The position numbers were made by a program, and so were the translations under genes. Under the pieces are notes generated by a model. It was not told the origin of the DNA and made no database searches. It saw only the letters and a program-made list of their open reading frames with translations. A stretch of DNA of 64,000 bases from JBCCSZ01 sp039821145 (GTDB taxonomy: Bacteria > Bacteroidota > Bacteroidia > Chitinophagales > Saprospiraceae), in NCBI GenBank assembly GCA_039821145.1, contig JBCBOS010000005.1, positions 1 through 64,000 on the forward strand, read 5' to 3'. This document shows positions 7,708 to 16,027 of the stretch, in pieces (positions within the stretch are counted from its first letter, which is position 1; each line of letters begins with the position of its first letter).

Positions 7708-10428
7708 ATGGGATTGACTTTTTTGACCATCGCATTTCTGGGCTATTTTCTCCTGCTGTTCCTCGTTGCCTTTTATGCAGAGAGGCGTGGGCGGAGCCAG
7801 AAGAGCATTGTCAACAATCCCTATACCTATGCCCTGTCTCTGGCGGTTTACTGTACAGCCTGGACGTACTTTGGAAGCATCGGACGAGCAGCGACGGATG
7901 GCTATGGGTTTTTGCCCATCTACCTCGGTCCCACGATTTTTGCGCCCTTGTGGATTTTTTTCCTGGTCAAAATCATCCGCATCAGCAAAGCCCAACGGAT
8001 CAACTCCATTGCCGACTTCATCTCGGCCCGCTATGGAAAGGCGACCTTGCCGGGGGTGGTGGCAGCCATCATTGCCATATTCAGCACCATTCCCTACATC
8101 TCCATTCAGTTGAAGGGGATCGTATTTTGTCTCGACATTTTGTCTGGCCAAACGGGAAAGGTCAACAGTGACATTCCCTTTTTTGAAGACTCTGCCATGT
8201 ACATTTCCGTTGCCCTGGCCATTTTTGCCATCTTGTTTGGCACCAGAAATGTCGATCCAAACGAACGGCACGAAGGTCTCGTGGCAGCCATTGCCTTCGA
8301 ATCGGTTTTCAAGCTGATTGCCTTTTTGGCAGCGGGGATTTTCATTGTCTATGGCATCTACGGCGGCTTTGGGGAGCTGTTTCGACAAGCCTACGCCATG
8401 CCAGAGGTGGCGGACATCCTGAGCTTTTCGCAGGCAGACATTCAGGGAGAAAGCTGGTTTTTTCTCTTGCTGCTCTCTGGCTTGGCCGTCCTTTTTCTGC
8501 CGCGCCAATTTCACGTTGCCGTGGTGGAAAACACCAATGCGAGATTTGTCAAAAAGGCAGCCTGGCTGTTTCCCTTGTACCTGTTGCTGATCAACTTTTT
8601 TGTGCTGCCCATCGCCACAGCAGGCCTGTTGCACTACAATGGGGGGGCCATCGATCCGGATACCTTCATCCTGCAATTGCCATTGGATTATGGCTACAGC
8701 TACCTGGCCCTGTTCATTGCCTTGGGAGGAGTCTCCGCAGGGGCCAGCATGGTCATCATTGCCGTGACTGCCTTGACCATCATGCTGAGCAACAACCTGT
8801 TGATGCCACTGCTGATCCGCTCGCGACAAATGAAAAGTCCCTACCTCAGTGAATTCCACAAGAGCGTACTGGGCATTCGGCGCGTCGGCGTATTCATGAT
8901 CCTGTTGATGACCTATGGCTACTACAAATCCATCGGCCAGCAGTACACCATCGTCTCCATTGGGCTGATCTCCTTTGTCGCAGTGGCACAATTTGCCCCC
9001 GCCATCATCGGAGGGCTTTACTGGAAGCGAGCCACCAAAGCGGGTGCAACGGCGGGCATGATCGGCGGCTTTGTCATCTGGGCCATCACCCTGCCCGTTC
9101 TCAATCTGATCGAGGTGGGCATTTTGCCGCAAAGCATGATGACAGAGGGCATCTTTGGCCTGTCCATCGTGCAGCCACAAAGTTTGTTTGGACTCGATAT
9201 GCCAGATCAGATTTCGCACTCTGCCTTTTGGAGCTTGTTGATCAATGTGGGACTCTATTTTTTCGTTTCCCTGAGCGGAAATCCCTCTGCCGAAGAGATC
9301 GCACAGGCGGACTACTTCGTCAACTTCTCCAAGTACCAAAAGGAAGGCTTGGAATACGAAATCATCCAGCGGGAGGCCAATTTTGACAGCCTACGCTTGC
9401 TGCTCATTCGCTATTTGGGCGAGGAAAAAGTGGACAACGACATCAAGGCCTTTGAAGAGAAATACAAGCTGAGTACCCGCGGAATGACCCTGGCGCCCAC
9501 CGAATTGGTCAACTATCTCGAAACCAGCCTGGCAGGAGCCTTGGGGGCGGCATCGGCCAACGTGGTCATCAATTCGATTGTCAAGGAAAAGCCCATTTCA
9601 CTCGAAGAGATGCTCAAGGTGTTGGACCAAACCCAGGAGGTGATTCAATACTCCCGACAACTGGAAATCAGCCGGGCAGAATTGGAAGCGGCCACCCGGC
9701 AACTGCGCACGGCCAATGAGCAACTCAAGGAACTGGACGAAATGAAGGCGGAGTTCATCTCCACGGTCACCCATGAACTGCGCACCCCCATTACCTCCAT
9801 CAAGTCACTGGCCACCATCATCAGCGACCAGCCCGACTTGGACCCGACAGAGAAAACCCGCTTTCTGGGCATCATCATGACGGAAAGCGAACGACTGGCC
9901 CGAATGGTCAACCAGGTACTGGACATCGAAAAACTACAGAACCGAAAAAATCGACGACTCGAACAAACAGAGATCAACCTGCGGGAACGAATTGAAAAGT
10001 CCTTGTCATCCATCGAGAAATTGGCAGAAGCGAGGGGCATTCAGCTCCTCTTTTCCCCTGACAAAGCCCACTATGACATCCTCGGCAATCGAGATCACCT
10101 GATGCAGATTTTGATCAACATCCTGTCCAATGCCATGAAGTTTTGCGCCAATCCAGGCGGGCAAATCACCCTACAGCTGAGCGAGGCCGATGACCATGTC
10201 CAACTGTCCATCGCAGACAACGGCATTGGCATCGAGGCAGAAAAACAGGAGCTGATCTTCGAAAAATTTACCCAAATCCAAAGCGGCCAAACGGGCAAGC
10301 CAGACGGCAGCGGATTGGGGCTTTTCATCACCAAAAAGCTCGTCGAACGACAAGGAGGAAGCATCTGGGTGGAGAGCAAACTGGGCGAGGGTGCAACATT
10401 TTTCCTCAAATTTCCGAAAGTGGAATGA
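7708..10428 (+). CDS. Sodium:solute symporter-histidine kinase fusion (CbrA-like sensor)
   Basis: This 906-aa membrane sensor joins a sodium:solute symporter-like part (about residues 1-520, about 13 helices) to a histidine kinase. A linker at about 540-645 resembles the STAC domain of CbrA-type kinases and is followed by a coiled coil (residues 645-680). The H-box THELRTPITS carries the phosphorylatable His689. The N-box (NILSNAMKF), G1 (DNGIGI) and G2 (GSGLGLFI) are intact, so the kinase should be active. A receiver-only regulator follows on the same strand. Known relatives couple nutrient sensing or transport to gene control; here the likely signal is the carboxylate moved by the upstream symporter (inference). 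Confidence 0.92.
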   Translation: MGLTFLTIAFLGYFLLLFLVAFYAERRGRSQKSIVNNPYTYALSLAVYCTAWTYFGSIGRAATDGYGFLPIYLGPTIFAPLWIFFLVKIIRISKAQRINSIADFISARYGKATLPGVVAAIIAIFSTIPYISIQLKGIVFCLDILSGQTGKVNSDIPFFEDSAMYISVALAIFAILFGTRNVDPNERHEGLVAAIAFESVFKLIAFLAAGIFIVYGIYGGFGELFRQAYAMPEVADILSFSQADIQGESWFFLLLLSGLAVLFLPRQFHVAVVENTNARFVKKAAWLFPLYLLLINFFVLPIATAGLLHYNGGAIDPDTFILQLPLDYGYSYLALFIALGGVSAGASMVIIAVTALTIMLSNNLLMPLLIRSRQMKSPYLSEFHKSVLGIRRVGVFMILLMTYGYYKSIGQQYTIVSIGLISFVAVAQFAPAIIGGLYWKRATKAGATAGMIGGFVIWAITLPVLNLIEVGILPQSMMTEGIFGLSIVQPQSLFGLDMPDQISHSAFWSLLINVGLYFFVSLSGNPSAEEIAQADYFVNFSKYQKEGLEYEIIQREANFDSLRLLLIRYLGEEKVDNDIKAFEEKYKLSTRGMTLAPTELVNYLETSLAGALGAASANVVINSIVKEKPISLEEMLKVLDQTQEVIQYSRQLEISRAELEAATRQLRTANEQLKELDEMKAEFISTVTHELRTPITSIKSLATIISDQPDLDPTEKTRFLGIIMTESERLARMVNQVLDIEKLQNRKNRRLEQTEINLRERIEKSLSSIEKLAEARGIQLLFSPDKAHYDILGNRDHLMQILINILSNAMKFCANPGGQITLQLSEADDHVQLSIADNGIGIEAEKQELIFEKFTQIQSGQTGKPDGSGLGLFITKKLVERQGGSIWVESKLGEGATFFLKFPKVE

Positions 10429-10559
10429 GCCGATGCTTTTTTTCAAAACCAACACCAATTTGTTCCCCTTTTTGTTCACATTGCAAAATTAATTTCACAT
10501 TTTTATCATGAAGAAAAACCAACACATTGCCATTTACCAATCCAGAAGTTGTATGCAGC

Positions 10560-10940
10560 ATGGGGAAGGATCTTAAAACTGTGCTACTCGTCGACGATGA
10601 ACCCAACATCCTCGTCCCCTTGGAATTTCTCGTCAGAAACAAAGGGTACCGGACACTGACCGCCTCCAACGGAAGGCAGGCCCTCAAGGTCATGGAAAAA
10701 GTGCAACCCGATCTCATCCTGCTGGACGTCATGATGCCGGAAATGAATGGCTTCGAAACCGCTCGACAAATTCGCCAAAATCCGGACTGGGCCAACATCC
10801 ACATCATCTTTCTCACCGCCAAAGGCACCTCAGAAGACAAAATCCAAGGATACACCTCCGGCGGAGAAGTCTACCTGACCAAGCCCTTTGACAACGAGGA
10901 ACTGCTCAATACCATAGACGAAACCCTAGAATTCGGCTGA
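10560..10940 (+). CDS. Single-domain response regulator (CheY-like receiver)
   Basis: The 126-aa product is only a receiver domain. It has the acidic pocket VDDE near the N-terminus, the phospho-acceptor Asp in LILLDVMMPEMNG, Thr in FLTAKG and Lys in LTKPFD. No output domain follows. I chose ATG 10560 since the frame further upstream starts only with a TTG at 10527 and adds residues outside the fold. It lies downstream of the symporter-kinase and is its probable partner. Lacking a DNA-binding domain, it would act through protein contact or a phosphorelay. Confidence 0.88.
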   Translation: MGKDLKTVLLVDDEPNILVPLEFLVRNKGYRTLTASNGRQALKVMEKVQPDLILLDVMMPEMNGFETARQIRQNPDWANIHIIFLTAKGTSEDKIQGYTSGGEVYLTKPFDNEELLNTIDETLEFG

Positions 10941-11120
10941 GCCTTTGGCCCTCCTCTCGCACTAGCAGAAAGTCCATATACATGTACAGCCACACGCCAT
11001 TACAAGCAGTGCGCAGCAGCCAAATAATCCACTGTACTGCTCATTTTGACCGAACAGCCTACTGTGCAATCATTTTTTGCTAAGCGCTTATTTGGAAAAT
11101 GAGTTTGTTTTGCATACCTT

Positions 11121-11150
11121 TATAAATATAATAATCTATATATTTACTTA
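11121..11150 (+). promoter_or_regulatory. AT-rich promoter/operator candidate upstream of acs
   Basis: TATAAATATAATAATCTATA continues into TATTTACTTA, ending 27 bp before the acs ATG. ATCTATAT (11134-11141) is shared with the upstream regions of the ArsR and porin genes. It may be the promoter core or a regulator site. The rest of 10941-11177 shows no gene. Confidence 0.35.
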
Positions 11151-11177
11151 TATCACTTAATTCACAAAGCTCTAGCC

Positions 11178-13094
11178 ATGACACTACAGATCAAATCCCT
11201 AGACCAATACAACAAAGAGTACCAGCGCTCCGTGGAAAACCCGGAACAGTTTTGGCACGACCAAGCCCTCTCTTTTTTCTGGCGGAGCCCATGGGAGAAA
11301 GTCGTCGAATGGGATTTTGAGGGACCGGATGTCAAGTGGTTTACAGGAGCCAAACTGAACATAACCGAAAATTGCCTCGATCGGCACATCGCCACCAGGG
11401 GAGACAAAGTGGCCTTGCTCTGGGAGCCCAATGAAGCCGGGGGCCAGACCCAAGAGTTTACCTACCGCCAACTGCTGGCCGAGGTCTGCAAGACTGCCAA
11501 TGCCCTGAAAGCCAACGGAATCGGCAAGGGAGACCGCGTCATTTTTTACATGCCCATGGTGCCAGAGCTGGCCATCGGCGTGCTTGCCTGTGCCCGCATC
11601 GGCGCAGTCCACTCGGTGGTATTTGCAGGCTTTTCGGCCCAGGCCCTGGCAGATCGCGTCAATGATGCCTCGGCAAAGATGATCATCTGCTCGGACTACA
11701 ATAAACGCGGTGCCAAAAACATCCCAGTCAAGCAAGTCGTGGACCAAGCCATGGAAATGGGCTGCCCCTCTGTGGAAACAGTTTTGTGCCACAAAAACAC
11801 AGGCCAAGCTGTCGATTGGAATCCCACCGTGGACAAGTGGTGGCAGGAGGAGTTGGCGGACATGCCCACGAGCTGCGAGCCCACCATCATGGACTCAGAA
11901 GACATGCTTTTCATCCTTTACACCTCCGGCTCCACTGGCAAACCCAAAGGTGTCGTACATACTTGTGGTGGCTACATGGTGTACACTTGCTACTCCTTCC
12001 GCAATGTGTTCCAATACGAGGAAGATGACATTTATTGGTGTACGGCCGACATTGGCTGGATCACGGGGCATTCGTACATCGTCTATGGCCCGCTGCTGGC
12101 CGGGGCTACCACCGTCATGTTCGAGGGTGTGCCCACCTATCCCGATGCGGGCCGCTTCTGGGACATTTGCGACAAACTAAAAGTCAATCAATTTTATACC
12201 GCCCCCACTGCCATCCGCGCCCTGATGGCCAAGGGAGATGAATTTGTCGATCGCTATGACCTGTCTTCTCTCAAGGTCCTGGGATCAGTGGGCGAGCCCA
12301 TCAATGCAGAGGCATGGCATTGGTATGATCAAAAGGTGGGAAAAGGCAAATGCCCCATCGTCGATACCTGGTGGCAAACAGAAACGGGTGGCATCCTGAT
12401 TACGCCCATCCCAAATGTCACCGAGACACCGCCCACCTTCGCCACCCTGCCCCTGCCCGGCATCCAACCTTGCTTGGTAGACAAAGACGGAAACGAGATC
12501 ACGGAAAACGATGTGGAGGGATTGCTCTGTGTCAAATTCCCCTGGCCGAGCATGATCCGCACTACCTATGGCGATCACGACCGCTGCAAAAAGGTGTATT
12601 TCTCAGCTTTTGAGAACAAATACTTCACAGGAGATGGCGCGCGCCGCAACAAGGACGGCATGTATCGCATCATCGGCAGAGTGGACGATGTCATCAATGT
12701 CTCTGGCCATCGGATTGGAACGGCGGAGGTGGAAAATGCCATCAATGAGCACGACAATGTGGTGGAGTCGGCAGTGGTCGGTTACCCGCATTCCATCAAG
12801 GGACAGGGCATTTATGCCTACATCATCTGCAATGAACATGTCACGGATGAGGATCAATTCCGCAAGGAGGTCTTGCAAGTGGTTCGCCGCGAAATCGGCC
12901 CCATTGCCAAGCCAGATCGAATCCAAATCGTCTCGGGCCTACCCAAAACGCGCTCGGGCAAGATCATGCGCCGCATCCTGAGAAAAATTGCGGAGGGAGA
13001 TGTGTCCAGATTGGGAGATGTCTCCACACTGCTCAATCCCGAAGTGGTGGAGCAAATCAAATTGGGCGCCTTGTCAGAATTGAGCGTCGACTAA
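11178..13094 (+). CDS. acs: Acetyl-CoA synthetase (AMP-forming)
   Basis: This 638-aa cytoplasmic enzyme makes acetyl-CoA from acetate, ATP and CoA. Full-length AcsA features are present: N-terminal FWRSPWEKVVEWDF, substrate/CoA region AVHSVVFAGFSA, ATP loop YTSGSTGKPKG, VDTWWQTETGG, and the C-terminal catalytic Lys595 in KTRSGKIMRR. That lysine is the residue acetylated for control in many bacteria. Length is close to the usual 650 residues. An AT-rich shared motif lies upstream and a clear terminator downstream, so it is probably transcribed alone. Confidence 0.96.
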   Translation: MTLQIKSLDQYNKEYQRSVENPEQFWHDQALSFFWRSPWEKVVEWDFEGPDVKWFTGAKLNITENCLDRHIATRGDKVALLWEPNEAGGQTQEFTYRQLLAEVCKTANALKANGIGKGDRVIFYMPMVPELAIGVLACARIGAVHSVVFAGFSAQALADRVNDASAKMIICSDYNKRGAKNIPVKQVVDQAMEMGCPSVETVLCHKNTGQAVDWNPTVDKWWQEELADMPTSCEPTIMDSEDMLFILYTSGSTGKPKGVVHTCGGYMVYTCYSFRNVFQYEEDDIYWCTADIGWITGHSYIVYGPLLAGATTVMFEGVPTYPDAGRFWDICDKLKVNQFYTAPTAIRALMAKGDEFVDRYDLSSLKVLGSVGEPINAEAWHWYDQKVGKGKCPIVDTWWQTETGGILITPIPNVTETPPTFATLPLPGIQPCLVDKDGNEITENDVEGLLCVKFPWPSMIRTTYGDHDRCKKVYFSAFENKYFTGDGARRNKDGMYRIIGRVDDVINVSGHRIGTAEVENAINEHDNVVESAVVGYPHSIKGQGIYAYIICNEHVTDEDQFRKEVLQVVRREIGPIAKPDRIQIVSGLPKTRSGKIMRRILRKIAEGDVSRLGDVSTLLNPEVVEQIKLGALSELSVD

Positions 13095-13152
13095 CAGCAA
13101 ATCCAACTAAATACAAATCCAGTCAAACACAAAAATTACTGCACCTAGTCCC

Positions 13153-13187
13153 ATCCCCGCCTGCTTCCAAACAGGTGGGGATTTTTT
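13153..13187 (+). terminator. Intrinsic terminator of acs
   Basis: Stem ATCCCCGCCTG (13153-13163) pairs with CAGGTGGGGAT (13172-13182) with one G-U pair and an 8-base loop, followed by six T. The end of the T-run joins the TTA duplication of the inserted MITE-like element, so the insertion sits immediately behind the terminator. Confidence 0.88.
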
Positions 13188-13188
13188 A

Positions 13189-13370
13189 GAGCACGTTTGG
13201 AAATTTGGTCTTTGCGGCGCTTTGTTCAATGATCTGTTTAGACGACGCCCCAAAACCGGAGTTTAGCCGTAGCTAAATGAGCTTGCCTACCGGCAGGCAG
13301 GGCTTTTGGGAAGGAAGTATAAGCGGATCAGTGTACAAATAAGCCTAATTATTAAATTCCAAACAGGCTC
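13189..13370. mobile_element. MITE-like element with TTA target duplication
   Basis: A 182-bp non-coding segment has inverted termini: the left starts GAGCACGTTTGGAA and the reverse complement of the right end starts GAGCCTGTTTGGAA (12 of 14 match). It is flanked on both sides by TTA (13186-13188 and 13371-13373). GAG-starting ends with a 3-bp TNA duplication are typical of the IS1031 group of the IS5 family, so this is probably a non-autonomous derivative. Internally it has TTTAGC-CGTA-GCTAAA and a hairpin around TGCCT/AGGCA, flanked by CCCAAAA and CTTTTGGG. The right TTA is the complement of the acyl-CoA ligase stop codon. Confidence 0.7.
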
Positions 13371-14864
13371 TTATTTCAACGCCTTCCGGTCAATTTTCCC
13401 ACTGTCATTTTTGGGAAGCTCTTCGAGAAAGTGGATGGATTTGGGAACTTTGAATTTGGCCAGTTTGGTTCGGCAGTGCGCCAGCAAGTCTGCATCGGAT
13501 GCCGCTTCTTTGGCAACGACAAAGGCCTTGCCCACTTCGCCCCATTTTGCATCGGGCACTCCAATGACAGCCACTTCATTGACCATTGAATGCAAGCGCA
13601 GGACTCGTTCAATCTCGGCGGGATAGACATTTTCCCCTCCAGAGATGTACATGTTTTTGATTCGGTCCACAACAAATAGATAGCCCTCCTCGTCTTGCTT
13701 CACCCGATCCCCCGTCCGGAACCAATCGCCTTCAAAGGTCTTTTGGGTGGCCTCTTCGTTGCGCCAGTAACCCGGCGTGACAACAGGCCCGCGCAGCAAC
13801 AACTCTCCTGCCTCATTGGGTCGACAGGGCTCTCCCTGCTCATTCACGATCTTTGTGTGGACATAGAAATTGGGACGGCCAATGGACCCCATTTTCCGGA
13901 CGGCATCCTCTTGGTGGAGCGAGGTCAAATTGGGTCCCACCTCCGTCATTCCAAACCCTTGCCGAACGGGAACGCCTTTTTCATGCCACTGCTCAATCAA
14001 GGGAATCGGCATCGGCTCACCTCCTACGATGACATAGTGGAGAGAACTCAAATCTGCTTGCGCAAAGGCAGGCAAATCCGCCATCCGTTGGAGCATGGTG
14101 GGAACAGCCATGAAGATGCTTGCCCGTTCTGTTTCGATGAGTTGCAAGACCGTTTCTGCATCAAATGATTTCATCAAACAGGTGTAGGCGCCGTGGTGAA
14201 AAAAGGGTGTGAGCAACACATTCCAGCCCCCGGTATGAAAGGGAGGCATGCAATTGATGCTGCGACTCGTGGAGTTGATGATGAGGGACAGGGAGGTATT
14301 GATGCTGTTCCAGAATAGCATCCCGTGGGTGTAGAGGGCGCCTTTGGGAAAGCCGGTGGTGCCAGAGGTGTAAAGGACGAAAATGGGGTCACTTTCCTGC
14401 AGTCCTGTTTGGGTGACAAATTCATCTTCTGCTCCTGTTGTCTTCTCTCTGCAAAAGGCGGCAAGCTCTGCCATCGACTGTTGGAATGGAATGTTTTTTC
14501 GGGACTGGGAGCTGTTCAGTTTGTCCTCAAATTTGGCATCGAACAGGAGGAGTTTGGGGCTGGAATTTTCCAGGAGAAAATCAATTTCTGCGGTTGCCAA
14601 TCGATAATTCAATGGTACCAGAATGACACCTGTTTTCTGGGCGGCAGCAAATAAGATGAGGTATTCCAGACAGTTTTCTGCCAGCACGGCAATGCGGTCA
14701 CCTTTTTGCAACTGCTGAATCTCCATCAAGTGAAACGACAGTCGATTGCCCAGGCGATTGAGTTGAGAAAAGCTCAGGGTCCGCCCCGTTTCATGCTCTG
14801 CAAAAGCCAGTTTGTGTGGGCTGTACAAAGCCCATTTGGCCGCCCAATCAAATTGATTTGTCAC
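13371..14864 (-). CDS. Acyl-CoA ligase (AMP-binding, long/medium-chain or aromatic acid type)
   Basis: The 497-aa AMP-forming ligase has the ATP loop LYTSGTTGFPKGA, the A5-like motif QGFGMTEVGPN, the hinge DRIKNMYISGGENVYP and the catalytic lysine in NDSGKIDRK at the C-terminus. It is shorter than acetyl-CoA synthetases and resembles MenE/FadD3-like ligases acting on longer or cyclic acids. It is the last gene of a minus-strand group with a TonB receptor, a sodium symporter and a KAS III enzyme. It would activate the imported acid or supply acyl-CoA to the KAS III. The substrate cannot be read from the sequence. Confidence 0.85.
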   Translation of the reverse strand: MTNQFDWAAKWALYSPHKLAFAEHETGRTLSFSQLNRLGNRLSFHLMEIQQLQKGDRIAVLAENCLEYLILFAAAQKTGVILVPLNYRLATAEIDFLLENSSPKLLLFDAKFEDKLNSSQSRKNIPFQQSMAELAAFCREKTTGAEDEFVTQTGLQESDPIFVLYTSGTTGFPKGALYTHGMLFWNSINTSLSLIINSTSRSINCMPPFHTGGWNVLLTPFFHHGAYTCLMKSFDAETVLQLIETERASIFMAVPTMLQRMADLPAFAQADLSSLHYVIVGGEPMPIPLIEQWHEKGVPVRQGFGMTEVGPNLTSLHQEDAVRKMGSIGRPNFYVHTKIVNEQGEPCRPNEAGELLLRGPVVTPGYWRNEEATQKTFEGDWFRTGDRVKQDEEGYLFVVDRIKNMYISGGENVYPAEIERVLRLHSMVNEVAVIGVPDAKWGEVGKAFVVAKEAASDADLLAHCRTKLAKFKVPKSIHFLEELPKNDSGKIDRKALK

Positions 14865-14903
14865 TGTGTCAAAGTTTTAAGTTTTGTAGCGTAAATACTA
14901 TGG

Positions 14904-15013
14904 AATTTTAGAAGGCTTCTTTTGAACGATGACTTCATTGAGAATGCTCGCCATAGCTATGGCTATGACTGTGCTTCTCGCTTCGTCCTAGTCCAAAACT
15001 AGCTCTTCAAAAT
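14904..15013. repeat. Long imperfect palindrome (MITE- or hairpin-like element)
   Basis: The intergenic spacer between the KAS III and ligase genes forms a near-palindrome about 110 bp long. Its outer arms (from ATTTTAGAAGG at 14905 and the complement ending near 15013) match at about 17 of 25 positions. Further in, TTTTGAACGA opposes a TTTTGGACTA-like sequence, and GAGAATGC opposes GCTTCTC. A perfect 14-bp palindrome, GCCATAGCTATGGC, lies at 14950-14963. It has no coding capacity. It could be a small mobile hairpin element or an mRNA stability/attenuation structure within the operon. Confidence 0.5.
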
Positions 15014-15037
15014 CCCCAATTACTTATTCTACAAAAC

Positions 15038-16027
15038 TTACAATCGAAATGCTGCGCTCGCGAAAGCCAATCCTCCTCCCGATCCAATAAAGTAAACCAA
15101 ATCCTCCTTCTTTACCAAGTCTTTTTCCCACGCATCGTTGAAGGCCATGGGGATGCATGCCGAACCCGTGTAGCCAAACTGGTGCATGATGGTATGCCCC
15201 TTATCGCGACTGACGCCCAGGCGATCGAGGGTTTCCCAAATGGCGTTGATGTTGATCTGGGTGATGAAGTAACGGGTCACCTCTTCTGCCGATGCCCCGA
15301 TGCGCCGGGAGAGATTGTGCGCCATTTGGGTCCAGATCTCCGGATTCAATTCCTTGGGAAATTTGTGGACGAATTTCAATTGGTGATCGTGTTGTTGAAG
15401 GACGGTCTCGTTGACGGGCAGATGAGTGCCCCCGCCATAGATGCCCATCCATTCGTTGTACTCCCCTTTGGAAATCAGCTCGCTGGCCAAAAAACCGCGT
15501 TGGTCGGTCGAATCAGCAGCCAGCAAAACGGCTCCGGCTCCATCGGCGAAAAGAGTGACAGTTTTTTTGTCTTTCAAATTCAAAAACTTGCTCATCGCAT
15601 AGGCCCCGATGACCAAGACATATTGGTACTGATCATCTGCCCGGATGTACTTCGAGCCAATGTCCAAGCCAGTGACAAAACCAGCACAAGCCGTGTTGAC
15701 ATCAAAGGTACCCGCATTGCTTGCGCCGAGGCGGTGCTGCACAACCGAGGCCGTCGAAGGCGAAATGAATTCTGGAGTATCGGTGGAGACAATGAGTAAG
15801 TCCAACTGATCGGCCCGCAGGCCCGCTCTCTTGAGGGCTGTCCGCGCAGCCTGTTCGGCCAGGTCGGCGGTGCTTTCGTTGTCGGCACTCCAACGCCGTT
15901 CGTAAATGTGGACTTTTTCCCGGAGCCAGGTGTCCACATCTTCTTCCAAGAGTTCGTTGAAAAATTGATTTGAAATGACTCGTTCCGGAGCATAGGCCCC
16001 ACAACTTATGATGCTTGCATTACGCAT
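15038..16027 (-). CDS. Divergent 3-oxoacyl-ACP synthase III-like condensing enzyme
   Basis: This 329-aa thiolase-fold protein keeps the KAS III nucleophile Cys114 in NTACAGF and the oxyanion-type segment FIGSGGG near the end. The canonical HQAN motif is replaced by TQIN (in YFITQININAIW), and the usual G-N-T-S is G-Y-T-G (in HQFGYTGSACIPMA), so the catalytic His and Asn of FabH are absent. A subfamily with the same replacements exists widely and may perform acyl transfer rather than decarboxylative condensation. I chose ATG 16027; it lies 8 bp inside the end of the symporter gene, implying translational coupling. Confidence 0.82.
   Translation of the reverse strand: MRNASIISCGAYAPERVISNQFFNELLEEDVDTWLREKVHIYERRWSADNESTADLAEQAARTALKRAGLRADQLDLLIVSTDTPEFISPSTASVVQHRLGASNAGTFDVNTACAGFVTGLDIGSKYIRADDQYQYVLVIGAYAMSKFLNLKDKKTVTLFADGAGAVLLAADSTDQRGFLASELISKGEYNEWMGIYGGGTHLPVNETVLQQHDHQLKFVHKFPKELNPEIWTQMAHNLSRRIGASAEEVTRYFITQININAIWETLDRLGVSRDKGHTIMHQFGYTGSACIPMAFNDAWEKDLVKKEDLVYFIGSGGGLAFASAAFRL

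Noticed and set aside
7549..9339. A 596-codon minus-strand frame opposite the symporter-kinase
   Set aside because: It is rich in His, Gln, Gly and Asp without any domain and lies antisense to a clearly coding gene; it is a codon-bias shadow.
13095..13370. A riboswitch or attenuator downstream of acs
   Set aside because: The hairpins here are explained by a terminator after acs and by the palindromes of an inserted element with target duplication.
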